A stretch of 41,528 nucleotides of DNA from Lentisphaeria bacterium UBA1776 (GCA_002314605.1 DCGO01000132.1:25502-67029); one strand, 5' to 3'. Numbered from the stretch's first letter, positions 1 to 8,701 are shown. The notes: generated by a model not told the origin, from the sequence alone. Made by a program: numbers and translations.

Positions 1-110
1 CTCAAAATCCCATTTTGCATCTTTTTCCCCATTGTCCCGCAAATCCATCCGTTTGAATTTTTAGAGGTACCCTGAACCTTTTCGGCATTCCTTCAGCCGG
101 ACAGTGCTTT

Positions 111-1205
111 GTGCCTGCTTCCGGTGGCAGGTTCACCCTGCAGAAAGATCCCCGTACCGGCGACTGCGTTTTTTCCGGCGGCGGGTCCTGCCGCATCCAG
201 TCGGATTTCGGCTATGATGCCAAACCCCTCGCCTGCCGGGTCTTTCCGCTGGAGATCCGCCGATGGAAGGATGGCCGGATCTCCGCAGCTTACCGCTGGG
301 TCTGCCCCGAGGTCGGGGATCCGGAGGGAGCGCTTCTGGAAAACGAGGGCTCTCTGGAGACTCTTGCCCGCGAACTGGATGATGTGCGTCCGGCGGATGA
401 TGTTTTTTCCGACCGGAGCCCGGCGGATCTCTTCCGGGTGAGAAAAATCCATGCAGGGTTCAGCGCCATTCTTCACGCGCCGGATATTCCGCTCAAACTC
501 CGGCTGTACGCCCTGGCCAGGACGCTGGATTTCCATGACCGGAAGGAGATGGCCGGATTTATCACTTCCGCAGACGACAGCTTCGCTGCGGACGCATGCG
601 ATTTTCTGCTCAAGGCCGAACCGGTCCTGAGGAAAGAACTCGCCGCTGCCCGGCGTCCGGATGCTCTGCTGCGGACCATGTTCAGAAACCACCTCTGCAG
701 TCTTCTGCAGCACGAAGAGCCGGGGCTCGGAAAAGGATTTTCCGGCCGGCTCTCCGCCAGTATCTCCCGGTTCAGGATCGCCCTCGGCACCGGCTCCATC
801 CGCAGGATGAATCCGGCGGCGCCGGGGCTCCCGGGAAGTTTTTTCCCGGTTCAGGAAGCCTTTCCGGCCGAACCGGACGCCGTCCGGATCCATGGCGAAT
901 TTCTGTTCGGAAAATTTGACGGCATGGATTTCTGGGGTCGGAGGGTCCATGGATACACTTATTGCGAGGGACTGCGGCACCTGCTGGCGGCAGGAGTGCA
1001 GATCCGCCATCTGGCGGCGGCGTTTGCATTGTCGGCGGACCGGCCGACCGTTTCCGGGGAGAACATGCTTCATGCTGTGCAGCTTGCCGATCTCTCCTTT
1101 GCAAACTCTTCCGTTTTCCGGCTGAAAAGTGCCCGGAAGTGGGTCCGGTTTCTGACCACCCCGCGGAATATGGTCATCCTTCTCCGGGTCCTGCCGGAAA
1201 AATAA
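111..1205 (+). CDS. YkgJ/FliB-like cysteine-cluster protein, N-terminus incomplete
   Basis: The N-terminal part resembles the putative Zn/Fe-chelating YkgJ domain also found in FliB-type lysine N-methylases: GDC (C19), GSCRIQ (C27) and KPLACRVFPLEI (C42) match the conserved second half of that motif (C...CrI...KPl.CR.FP). The usual upstream CxxCxxCC segment is absent. The open frame continues upstream only to a TGA at 54-56 and adds a single cysteine codon (105-107), so the gene is either 5'-truncated or starts at GTG 111 or at a non-standard codon behind AGAGG (63-67). The remaining 300 residues have no motif I recognise and no membrane segment. It is convergent with the ROK-like gene, with a shared hairpin between them. 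The substrate is unknown, and a decayed gene is possible. Confidence 0.6.
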   Translation: MPASGGRFTLQKDPRTGDCVFSGGGSCRIQSDFGYDAKPLACRVFPLEIRRWKDGRISAAYRWVCPEVGDPEGALLENEGSLETLARELDDVRPADDVFSDRSPADLFRVRKIHAGFSAILHAPDIPLKLRLYALARTLDFHDRKEMAGFITSADDSFAADACDFLLKAEPVLRKELAAARRPDALLRTMFRNHLCSLLQHEEPGLGKGFSGRLSASISRFRIALGTGSIRRMNPAAPGLPGSFFPVQEAFPAEPDAVRIHGEFLFGKFDGMDFWGRRVHGYTYCEGLRHLLAAGVQIRHLAAAFALSADRPTVSGENMLHAVQLADLSFANSSVFRLKSARKWVRFLTTPRNMVILLRVLPEK

Positions 1206-1220
1206 CCCGCGGAAAGAATG

Positions 1221-1258
1221 AAAAAAGGGAAACTCCTCACGGGAGGGAATTTCCCTTT
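1221..1258 (-). terminator. Rho-independent terminator between convergent genes
   Basis: AAAGGGAAA (1224-1232) pairs with TTTCCCTTT (1250-1258), with CTCC/GGAG extending the stem inside. Read on the minus strand the hairpin is followed by six T, which fits the end of the ROK-like transcript. On the plus strand the T run is only three, so it is a weaker stop for the upstream gene. Confidence 0.7.
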
Positions 1259-1281
1259 GCCGGTCCTGTGTTCCGGATGTC

Positions 1282-2691
1282 CTATTTTCCGAGGGCCGGG
1301 AGACTGGCGGCGATCACCGCCTGGCCGTGGCGTTTGAACTTTTCATCCGGGACCCGGAAGCGGATATCTTTGTATTCCGGAAATTCCGCAGAAAGGACCT
1401 TCTGCGCTTCTTCCATGATGATCTCTCCTCCTTTGCCGGAGGAGACCCGTCCCAGGAACAGGAGATTTTTGAGTTCATAGAAATCTGCGAAATGGGCCAC
1501 TGTATAGCCGAAACATACCCCGATGGTACGGTAGATGGCCGCCGCCCCCGGATCGTCCTTCAGCATCAGGTTCTGTACTTCCACCAGCTGTTTCGGGAAG
1601 GGCATGTCCGCCGGGAACCCCAGTTTGGCGGCCCTGGCCAGACGTGCCACCCCCTGCTGGCAGAAATACTGGACACCGCAGCCCAGATCCCCGCTCCACT
1701 CGTCCGCCGGAGCGTCCGCACGGTAATCCACCGGGACGAAAGCCAGTTCATTGAGCCAGTCGGTGATGTTGCCGTTCATATTCACATAGCCCCCGGCCAC
1801 GCTGGTGCCCATGGAGATGCCGATGACCCCGTTGGATTCCATGGACATGGCACCGGCCAGGGCGGTGACTTCGCCGTCATTGGCCACGATCATGGGAACG
1901 TTGTAAACTTTCTGGATATCCTCAAACATGTGGACCACATGTTTCCGGAAGTCTTCGGCGGAGACCCCCCGGAAGAGGGACGCGAGGCGCGGCTGATTGT
2001 CCACATAGACCCCTGCCGCCGAACCGCCGATGGCGTCCACCCGGGGCATCTTTTCCGCCGCCCGCCGGAGGGAGTCCAGGATCCCCTGGCGGTGATATTC
2101 CGGATCCTTCTGGAAATAAGGATCCCAGACCACTTCCTCGGTGTGGACGACTTTGCCGTCCACCACGGCGGCGCACTTGCGGTCGGAACCGCCCAGATCG
2201 AACCCGATGCGGCAGCCGTCCATGTGGCCTCCCAGCTGGACCTGGATCTCTTTGGATTCCGGAGCGTCCTGCAGGACAACGACCTCAAAGGGCCGGCCGT
2301 AAATGCGCTCACCCATCATCTCAAAATCAAATTTCCGGGCGCCGCCGGCAGAGTAAATTCTGCTCAGGGCCTCTGCGATCTCCGGAGCGCCGAAGATGCC
2401 GACCTTGTATCCGCCTTTCATCCACAGGAGGAACTTCACGATCCGCTCCACATAGCGGATATTCAGCTCCCGGCCGGCCGGTTCATCGGCCATCACCACA
2501 GTGGGGAAGGTGGAAACCGTCCCGTTGGGTCGGTACAGTGCAATGACGATCTTACGGCTTTTGCCGGAAGTTTCAGCAGCCTTGCGGTAGGCCCGGTTCC
2601 ACAGCACGGCGGGGACGAATCCCGGATCAAGTTCCGGCACCATGGCCGGATGGACGGAAATTTCCATTTCCACGAATCCTTTCTGTTTCAT
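1282..2691 (-). CDS. ROK/ASKHA-type sugar kinase-like protein
   Basis: This is a sugar-kinase-fold (ASKHA) protein of about 469 residues. An N-terminal segment of about 160 residues precedes the first phosphate-binding motif GFDLGGSDRKCAAVVDGK. ANDGEVTALAGAM carries the likely catalytic Asp, and GISMGTSVAGGY is the second phosphate motif. The CxCGxxGCxE zinc motif of classical ROK kinases is not present; only GDLGCGVQYFCQQG occurs in a similar place, so this is a divergent relative. The extra N-terminal domain is not recognised. An alternative start at Met9 (2667) has a better-spaced AAAGGA and is plausible. It lies 43 nt after the C_GCAxxG_C_C gene and probably belongs to the mrp transcript. 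The substrate sugar cannot be told. Confidence 0.75.
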   Translation of the reverse strand: MKQKGFVEMEISVHPAMVPELDPGFVPAVLWNRAYRKAAETSGKSRKIVIALYRPNGTVSTFPTVVMADEPAGRELNIRYVERIVKFLLWMKGGYKVGIFGAPEIAEALSRIYSAGGARKFDFEMMGERIYGRPFEVVVLQDAPESKEIQVQLGGHMDGCRIGFDLGGSDRKCAAVVDGKVVHTEEVVWDPYFQKDPEYHRQGILDSLRRAAEKMPRVDAIGGSAAGVYVDNQPRLASLFRGVSAEDFRKHVVHMFEDIQKVYNVPMIVANDGEVTALAGAMSMESNGVIGISMGTSVAGGYVNMNGNITDWLNELAFVPVDYRADAPADEWSGDLGCGVQYFCQQGVARLARAAKLGFPADMPFPKQLVEVQNLMLKDDPGAAAIYRTIGVCFGYTVAHFADFYELKNLLFLGRVSSGKGGEIIMEEAQKVLSAEFPEYKDIRFRVPDEKFKRHGQAVIAASLPALGK

Positions 2692-2734
2692 TCCGCCGCA
2701 GAGATCTTCCTCCGGCAGCGGATTATTCTACTGA

Positions 2735-3052
2735 TCAAAACCGGCCGGAAACCAGTTCTGAGGCGAAACGTACACAATCCAAACAACTCGGTCCGGTGCC
2801 GGCTTTGATCTCCCTGCACTTGTCGGAACCGACTTTTGCACAGAATGCCGCGACCGCAGCGTCCCGGCGGGCTTCCGGCAGAAGCTGCAATGCCGCATAA
2901 AGCGCTCCGCAGCGCCCCTCCGGCGCCCGGCCGCCGCCCATAGAGGCCATTTCCGGGATCAGGTCTTCTCGTCCCGCCCCCGCCGCGACCGACTGGGCGC
3001 AGTTGCAGCGGCGCGGGACTTCCGAAAAATATTCGACGGCGCTTTTTCCCAT
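2735..3052 (-). CDS. C_GCAxxG_C_C family probable redox protein
   Basis: A small protein of 105 residues with the spaced cysteines of the C_GCAxxG_C_C family: NCAQSV (C18), GRCGALYAA (C48), KCREIK (C79) and CLDCV (C90, C93). Members are presumed redox or metal-binding proteins of anaerobes; none of this is proven for this gene. Its ATG follows the mrp stop codon by only two bases, so the two are translated together and may work together in iron-sulfur handling. No signal peptide or membrane segment is seen. Confidence 0.8.
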   Translation of the reverse strand: MGKSAVEYFSEVPRRCNCAQSVAAGAGREDLIPEMASMGGGRAPEGRCGALYAALQLLPEARRDAAVAAFCAKVGSDKCREIKAGTGPSCLDCVRFASELVSGRF

Positions 3053-3054
3053 TT

Positions 3055-3894
3055 TCAGCAGTCCATCCCTTCCAGCACCGCTGCGGCAGCACTCCGGAAA
3101 GCCTCCGCCGCAGGGCCGTTTTCCAGCGAGAAGGGACTGCCCGCATCGCCGCTGGCACAGATCCGGGGATCGACGGGGAGTTTCCCGAGAAATTTCACGC
3201 CGTACTTTTCCGCCAGTTTTTCCCCTGCCCCGGAGGCGAAGATTTCCGTGACTTCACCGCATTTTGGGCAGACAAAACCGCTCATATTTTCAATGATTCC
3301 GGCCACCTGGAATTTCAGCAGATTGCAGAAATTGATGGATTTTGAGACATCCTCCGCCGAGACCTGCTGGGGCGTGGTCACAATGACGGCGCTGGAACCG
3401 GTTCCGGCCAGCGTCTGGCAGACGGTCAGCGGTTCATCGCCGGTCCCCGGAGGACAATCCACCACCAGAATATCCAGATCCTCCCACAACACATCCGTCA
3501 GAAGCTGCTTGATCACGCCGATCTTCACCGGGCCGCGCCAGACCACCGGATCATCCGCGTGGTCCAGCATGAAACCGATGGAGATCACCTTGACACCGCA
3601 GGCTTCTGCGGGAATGATCCTGCCGTTTTCATCCGCTTCCGGCCGGGCGTCGGAGAGACCCATCATCCGGGGGATGCTGGGACCGTGGACATCCACATCA
3701 AGCAGACCGACTTTGCGGCCGGAGCGGGCCAGGGTACAGGCCAGATTGGCCGCCACGGTGCTTTTGCCGACACCGCCCTTGCCGGACATGACCACCAGTT
3801 TCTGCCGGATCCGTCCCAGGCACTCATTCAGGGCACACTCTTCTTTTTCCTTATTCGCACAGCCGGCGCAATTTCCGCTGCAGTTTCCGCTCAT
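3055..3894 (-). CDS. mrp: Mrp/NBP35-family iron-sulfur cluster carrier P-loop ATPase
   Basis: Cytosolic ATPase of the Mrp/Nbp35 (ApbC) family, which binds and passes on Fe-S clusters. The deviant Walker A GKGGVGKS is at residues 38-45, LLDVDVHGPS follows at about 64-73, DCPPGTGDEP is at 146-155, and the C-terminal CPKC pair (209-212) is the dimer-bridging cluster site. The N-terminus carries extra cysteines (C5, C9, C12, C20) as in Nbp35-like members. The start at 3894 was chosen over an upstream in-frame Met at 3975 because AAGGAGG lies six bases before it and a promoter at 3923-3950 would sit inside the longer reading. The fused N-terminal MIP18-like domain of many bacterial Mrp proteins is absent. 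It is the first gene of a probable operon with the C_GCAxxG_C_C protein. Confidence 0.92.
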   Translation of the reverse strand: MSGNCSGNCAGCANKEKEECALNECLGRIRQKLVVMSGKGGVGKSTVAANLACTLARSGRKVGLLDVDVHGPSIPRMMGLSDARPEADENGRIIPAEACGVKVISIGFMLDHADDPVVWRGPVKIGVIKQLLTDVLWEDLDILVVDCPPGTGDEPLTVCQTLAGTGSSAVIVTTPQQVSAEDVSKSINFCNLLKFQVAGIIENMSGFVCPKCGEVTEIFASGAGEKLAEKYGVKFLGKLPVDPRICASGDAGSPFSLENGPAAEAFRSAAAAVLEGMDC

Positions 3895-3922
3895 GATATC
3901 CTCCTTGATTGCAACAGGAGAA

Positions 3923-3950
3923 AATATAGCTTTCTTTTGCAAAAGTTCAA
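3923..3950 (-). promoter_or_regulatory. Promoter of the mrp operon
   Basis: On the minus strand TTGAAC, a 16-base spacer ending in GC, then TATATT. Transcription would begin about 20 bases before the ATG at 3894, leaving room for the AAGGAGG site. It fits the promoter form repeated through the window. Confidence 0.65.
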
Positions 3951-3964
3951 CCGTTGCAGGACGG

Positions 3965-5896
3965 TCAGGCGCCAAGATAACGGAAACAAAGCATGGTTAT
4001 ATCATCTGACTGGGGTGCCCCGCCGACAAATCCGGCCGTATCCAGTTCCACCGCCCGGATCCACGCTTCCGGAGACGCCTGGAGCGTCTGCTTCCGGAGA
4101 CACGCGTCCATACGTTCCTCGCCGTACTGCTGGCGGTCTTTATCCATGGCTTCCGTCACGCCGTCGGTATAGCAGAAAAGGGTATCGCCGGGTTTCATGA
4201 CGAAGTGGCTTTCCGTATAGGGAATTTCCATGATGCCGAAGGGGGCACCGTCCACCTGAGCGAGAATTTCAAGCGTTCCGTCCGCCCGCACCAGACGCGG
4301 CGCATTGTGCCCGGCATTGACGGCATGCACATCTCCGGTCTTCAGGTCCGCAATGGCACAGTACCAGGTGACAAACATCATGGCATCATTTTTTTTGCAG
4401 AGATAGGCGTTCACTGCATCGGCGATCTCCGTGGGCATGGGGTGGTCCTGCATGCGGCTCCGCTGGATGGTCTGCATGACCGCCATGAAGAATGCCGCCG
4501 GGGCCCCCTTGCCGGAAACATCGCCGATGGTCAGCACCGCATACCGGTCGTTGCGCATGGCGAAATCGTACAGATCCCCGCCGACTTCTTTGGCCGGATG
4601 CAGAGATGCAGCCAGCTGAAACCGCGGGTCTTTTCCTTCCGGCGGCGGAGGCAGGAGGGACCGCTGGATTGCTCCGGCCGCCTGCAGTTCCCCCTCGATT
4701 TGGAGCCGGGAATCCGTACTGCTCTTCAATTCCCGGACGTACCGGTCCAGTTCCCGCTGCATCTGCCGGAAAGAATCCGTCAGAATGCCGATTTCGTCAC
4801 CGACAAGATAATTCGGCAGAGGAGTTTGCAGATTGCCGGAGCCGATGGCCTTGGCCGCCGTACTCAGCCGCAGCAGCGGCCGGGTGATCTTCCGGCACAG
4901 GATCACAATACCGCAGGTCAAAAGACCCAGACCGCTGATACACAGAATACTCATGCTGAACTCCATAATCCGCAGAGGGCGGAGAAGTTCCCGGATCGGG
5001 GACCCGGTGCCGATGCTCCAGCCATTGGACCGTACCGGTGCATAATAGAACCGGACGGGGGTGCCGGTAATCGTAGAGCGCAGACTTGCACATTTGCCTT
5101 CTTTGCCGGAGATCATGTTTTTACCGATGTCCGCCAACTCCGCGATGCCATGTTTGCGGGCCTCGGAGAAAATACTGCATCGCCCGACCATATCCGGATC
5201 CGGGTGTCCCAGACAGACCCCTTTCTGCGAGAGCAGAATGGCGTATCCCCCTTTCCGGAAATTGATTTTCTGCAGAAGCCGGGCCAGTACGTGGATATTC
5301 GCATCAAGGGTCAGAACTCCCGCAAAAATCTTTTTCCCGTTCCGTATCCGGTAGTAGGGGACCGAGTAGGTCGTCATCAGGATATTGCCGGCGCCGGCAT
5401 CAAAATACGGTTCCGTCCAGTGTCCCTTGCCCGTGTCACGGGGGATGGTATACCACGGCATTTCCCAGTACCGGTAATCCGGGGTTCCCAGAGTGCAGCG
5501 GATGAGACGCCCCTCTTTCCAGTAGAAATAGGTCTCGCTTTTTGGCGAAACCGTATTCGGCGGAACCGGTACCACGGCACCGCCGTAAACGGTTGGATCA
5601 TCCTGCCGGAGAGTATTCAGCATCAGCAGCAGAAGCTGGCACGTGTCCTCATATTCCGGCTCTTTGCGGGTGATCATGTCCGCTGTGTGCCGCATGTGAT
5701 CCTGGATGGTATGGACGACCACATCCAGCTTGGTCGAGACGTGACGGACCTCCGAAACCGCCGCCTGGTCAATGGCATACTCCATCCGGGTCCGCATGGT
5801 CCAGGCCGCCGTGATCCAGACCGCCAGCAGCACTGCCGCCGCGCAGGGCAGCAGCCAGCCGACAAGCTGCCAGATCAATGAGTGATGCTTTTTCAT
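3965..5896 (-). CDS. Cache-HAMP-SpoIIE (PP2C) membrane serine phosphatase, copy 1
   Basis: Membrane signalling phosphatase of 643 residues. A first membrane segment at about 9-30 precedes a periplasmic Cache-like sensor (about 35-305, with paired PWYT..PRDT and HPDPDMVG motifs). A second membrane segment spans about 312-335, a HAMP linker about 336-390, and a SpoIIE/RsbU PP2C domain runs from about 400 to the end. The metal-binding motifs are GGDLYDF, TIGDVSGKG, NAGHNAP, FCYTDGVTEA and QSDDITM. The family dephosphorylates anti-sigma-factor antagonists in partner-switching pathways; no antagonist or anti-sigma gene is in the window. It is closely similar over its length to the gene at 6709-8661, and MPTEIADAVNAYLCK is identical in both. 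Its own promoter lies at 5931-5958. Confidence 0.93.
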   Translation of the reverse strand: MKKHHSLIWQLVGWLLPCAAAVLLAVWITAAWTMRTRMEYAIDQAAVSEVRHVSTKLDVVVHTIQDHMRHTADMITRKEPEYEDTCQLLLLMLNTLRQDDPTVYGGAVVPVPPNTVSPKSETYFYWKEGRLIRCTLGTPDYRYWEMPWYTIPRDTGKGHWTEPYFDAGAGNILMTTYSVPYYRIRNGKKIFAGVLTLDANIHVLARLLQKINFRKGGYAILLSQKGVCLGHPDPDMVGRCSIFSEARKHGIAELADIGKNMISGKEGKCASLRSTITGTPVRFYYAPVRSNGWSIGTGSPIRELLRPLRIMEFSMSILCISGLGLLTCGIVILCRKITRPLLRLSTAAKAIGSGNLQTPLPNYLVGDEIGILTDSFRQMQRELDRYVRELKSSTDSRLQIEGELQAAGAIQRSLLPPPPEGKDPRFQLAASLHPAKEVGGDLYDFAMRNDRYAVLTIGDVSGKGAPAAFFMAVMQTIQRSRMQDHPMPTEIADAVNAYLCKKNDAMMFVTWYCAIADLKTGDVHAVNAGHNAPRLVRADGTLEILAQVDGAPFGIMEIPYTESHFVMKPGDTLFCYTDGVTEAMDKDRQQYGEERMDACLRKQTLQASPEAWIRAVELDTAGFVGGAPQSDDITMLCFRYLGA

Positions 5897-5930
5897 ATCT
5901 TTTTTCCGCCGTTCCGAAATGTTCAGCAGA

Positions 5931-5958
5931 AATATAATACACCTTTGCGAAAGTGCAA
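5931..5958 (-). promoter_or_regulatory. Promoter of SpoIIE phosphatase copy 1
   Basis: Minus-strand TTGCAC, 16-base spacer, TATATT. Its -35 box lies one base from the -35 box of the plus-strand promoter at 5960, so the two face away from each other back to back. Confidence 0.6.
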
Positions 5959-5959
5959 C

Positions 5960-5987
5960 TTGACAAGGACAAATCCCGTGATAGATT
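5960..5987 (+). promoter_or_regulatory. Promoter of the CapF-like gene
   Basis: Perfect TTGACA, 16-base spacer ending in TGA, TAGATT. Transcription would start about 25 bases ahead of the ATG at 6020. Confidence 0.6.
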
Positions 5988-6019
5988 TCTCCCGGTCATT
6001 TCAGCGGAAAGGAACATCT

Positions 6020-6736
6020 ATGGAAATCGGTATCACCGGCGGCCGGGGTTTTCTCGGGTTCCATTTGGCGGAAGCGTGCCGTAAGGCAGATCATCAGGTG
6101 ATCTTTTTGGACCGGGACGCTTTTGCCGATCCGGAGAAACTTGCTTCACAGGTCGGCATTTGCCGGAAAATTGTTCATTTCGCCGGCTTGAGCAGGCACG
6201 AAGACGGCCGGTATCTGTATGACACCAATCTGGCCCTTGCCCGGGCGCTGGACAGCGCCTTGAAACGGCATCCGGTCCCGCTGTTTTTTGCTTCCACCAC
6301 CCATTGGGCCAAGGATCTGGAATATCACCGTTCCAAACGGGACGCCCGGGCGCTGTTCGAGCGATCCGGCCGCTATCCTGTCGTCACGCTCCGGATGGCC
6401 AATGTATTCGGTCCGGGGAGCCGTCCCTTTTACAACTCAGTGGTCTCCACGTTCTGCCGTCTGGCTGCAGAACACCGCTGTCCGGAGGTGATTCAGGATG
6501 TGGAACTGGAACTTCTTTATGTGGATGAATTGACAGCTCGTCTTATGGAACTTCTGCAGGATCCGGCTCCGGTTACCGGACCGGTGGAAATTGCCGCAAC
6601 GTACCGGATCCGGCTTCCGGAACTGTGGAAAAAACTGGAAAGATGGAGCCGCGTCCCGCCGGAAAATCCCGCAGATTTTGACAGGAAACTCTATACCACA
6701 CTCCGCAGTTACTTTTCCGGCGGCTCTGCGTTCTGA
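6020..6736 (+). CDS. CapF-like NAD(P)-dependent sugar epimerase/reductase, no cupin domain
   Basis: Short-chain dehydrogenase/epimerase of 238 residues. GGRGFLG (7-13) is the nucleotide-binding glycine loop and Y102-x3-K106 (YHRSK) the catalytic pair. NVFGPGSRPFYNSVVSTF and the following VELELLYVDEL segment closely recall CapF/WbjC, which reduces a UDP-4-keto-6-deoxy-HexNAc in capsule sugar synthesis. CapF is about 370 residues with a C-terminal cupin; here only the reductase part is present. ATG 6020 was chosen for its GGAAAGGAA site. The gene lies between the two SpoIIE phosphatases on the opposite strand and its 3' end overlaps the second one by 28 bases, tail to tail. A role in surface-sugar synthesis is inferred from family only. 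Confidence 0.8.
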   Translation: MEIGITGGRGFLGFHLAEACRKADHQVIFLDRDAFADPEKLASQVGICRKIVHFAGLSRHEDGRYLYDTNLALARALDSALKRHPVPLFFASTTHWAKDLEYHRSKRDARALFERSGRYPVVTLRMANVFGPGSRPFYNSVVSTFCRLAAEHRCPEVIQDVELELLYVDELTARLMELLQDPAPVTGPVEIAATYRIRLPELWKKLERWSRVPPENPADFDRKLYTTLRSYFSGGSAF

Positions 6737-8661
6737 AGACCCATGTAACGGAAACAGAGCATGGTAATATCATCGGACTGTGGTGCGCCGTTGACGAACC
6801 CTTCCATGTCCTTTTTGACATTCCAGATCCAGTTGTCCGGAGACTCCTGAAGAGAAAGTTTTTTGAGGCACGCATCCATGCGTTCTTCGCCGTACTGCTG
6901 ATGATCCTTGTCCATGGCTTCCGTCACGCCGTCGGTATAACAGAAGAGCGTGTCGCCGGGCTTCATGACCAGATGACTTTCGGTATAGGATGCCTCCATG
7001 ATGCCGAAAGGCGCACCGTCCACCTGTTCCAGGATCTCCATCGTTCCGTCCTTCCGCATCAGCCGCGGCGCGTTGTGCCCGGCATTGACGCAGTGCACAT
7101 CTCCGTTAGTCAGGTCAACCACTGCACAGAACCAGGTCACAAACATCAGCGCATCGTTGTTTTTGCAGAGATACGCATTTACCGCATCGGCGATTTCCGT
7201 GGGCATGGGGTGATCCTGCATGCGGCTCCGCTGGAGGGTCTGCATGACGGCCATGAAGAGTGCTGCCGGAACCCCCTTGCCGGAAACGTCGCCGATGGTC
7301 AGCACCGCATAGCGGTCGTTCCGGAACACAAAGTCGTACAGATCTCCCCCGATCCCTTTCGCCGGATGCAGTGTTGCCGCCAGCTGGAACCGGGGATCCT
7401 GATTTCCCGCAGTCGGCGGCAGCAGAGACCTCTGGATTGCGCCTGCAGCCTGCAGTTCGCCTTCCATGTGCAGCCGCGCCTCCGTACTGGCTTTCAGTTC
7501 CCGGATAAACCTTGCAAGTTCGCTCTGCATCTGCCGGAAGGACCGGCTGAGAACACCGATCTCATCCTCCATGGGATAATCCGGGAGCGGTGCCTGCAGA
7601 TTGCCGGCTCCAATGGCCTTGGCCGCATCGCTCAGATGCAGCAATGGCCGGGTGATTCTTTTGCACAGCACCAGCATGCCGCAGACCAGGATCAGCAGTC
7701 CGGCAATGCAGATCAAACTCAGCTGAAGCTCCATGATATAAAGGGGACGCATCAGCTCCCGGATGGGAAATCCGATACCGATGCTCCACTGAGTGGAACG
7801 CACCGGCGTGTAGAAGAACCGGGTGGGTCTGCCGGTGGTGCTGGAGGGAATATTGGCCAGCATCCCTTCCTCTCCGGCGATCATGCGCCGTCCGGCGTAA
7901 TCGAGGTCCGTGGCTCCAAGTTTTCTGGCCACAGCAAGCACGTTTTCCCGGCAGATCATCCTGGGGTCCGGGTGGGAGAGATAGATCCCCTGTTTGGACA
8001 ACAGGACCGTATAACCGATCCCGTGCAGCTGGATATTGCGCATGATCCGGTCGAGCTTCCGCAGATCCAGATCCACCGTCACCACACCGGCAAAGTTTTT
8101 CTTCCCGTTCTTTTTGGTGAAATAAGGAATGGAACAGGTGGTCATCAGGACATTGCCGCCGCCTTTGTCAAAATAGGGTTCCGACCAGTACACGGTCCAG
8201 GTGTCCCGGGGAACAGTGTACCACGGCATGGTCCAGTAGCGGTAATCCGGCGTTCCCAGCTGTTTGCAGACAAATTTATCCTTTTCCAGACTGAAATAGC
8301 TCATGCTTCTGGGCGACTGCAGGTTCGGCGGCACCGGAGCGGCGGAACCGCCGCAGACCGCAGGATTGGTCTGGCGCAGGTCTGTCAGCACGAGCTGCAG
8401 AAAATCCCGGATCTCATCGTTATTGACACTGCGGACGGTCATGACCTCCGCCAGATTCTCCACGGAACGCTGGACCGTCAGAAAAATCCGGTCGATCTGG
8501 CTGGAGGCATTGCGGACCTCCGCCATGGCGGAGCTGTCGATGGGGATCCGCATCTGCTCCTGCACCGAATAAACCGCCACTGCCCAGATGGCGCCGAGAA
8601 CAACGATCGCACAGAGCAACAGCCAGCGGGTGAGCCGCCATGCCAAAGTTTGACGAAGCAT
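6709..8661 (-). CDS. Cache-HAMP-SpoIIE (PP2C) membrane serine phosphatase, copy 2
   Basis: Paralogue of the 3965-5896 gene with the same order: membrane segment, periplasmic Cache-like sensor, membrane segment (about 315-338), HAMP, SpoIIE PP2C domain. GGDLYDF, TIGDVSGKG, NAGHNAP, FCYTDGVTEA and QSDDITM keep all metal ligands, so both copies should be active. The phosphatase halves are nearly the same while the sensor halves differ more, which suggests different signals feeding one output. A strong GGAGAGGGA site precedes the ATG. It starts 40 bases after the mraY stop and may be read through from dapA-mraY; no separate promoter is evident. The C-terminus is extended by about eight residues (QNAEPPEK) compared with copy 1. 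Confidence 0.93.
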   Translation of the reverse strand: MLRQTLAWRLTRWLLLCAIVVLGAIWAVAVYSVQEQMRIPIDSSAMAEVRNASSQIDRIFLTVQRSVENLAEVMTVRSVNNDEIRDFLQLVLTDLRQTNPAVCGGSAAPVPPNLQSPRSMSYFSLEKDKFVCKQLGTPDYRYWTMPWYTVPRDTWTVYWSEPYFDKGGGNVLMTTCSIPYFTKKNGKKNFAGVVTVDLDLRKLDRIMRNIQLHGIGYTVLLSKQGIYLSHPDPRMICRENVLAVARKLGATDLDYAGRRMIAGEEGMLANIPSSTTGRPTRFFYTPVRSTQWSIGIGFPIRELMRPLYIMELQLSLICIAGLLILVCGMLVLCKRITRPLLHLSDAAKAIGAGNLQAPLPDYPMEDEIGVLSRSFRQMQSELARFIRELKASTEARLHMEGELQAAGAIQRSLLPPTAGNQDPRFQLAATLHPAKGIGGDLYDFVFRNDRYAVLTIGDVSGKGVPAALFMAVMQTLQRSRMQDHPMPTEIADAVNAYLCKNNDALMFVTWFCAVVDLTNGDVHCVNAGHNAPRLMRKDGTMEILEQVDGAPFGIMEASYTESHLVMKPGDTLFCYTDGVTEAMDKDHQQYGEERMDACLKKLSLQESPDNWIWNVKKDMEGFVNGAPQSDDITMLCFRYMGLQNAEPPEK

Positions 8662-8701
8662 AATCCCTCTCCGAAAGTCCTTACTTTAGTTGATGCGCGT
8701 G

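Noticed and set aside
4205..5881. Plus-strand open frame of 558 codons
   Set aside because: Antisense to SpoIIE phosphatase copy 1; composition is that of a shadow frame.
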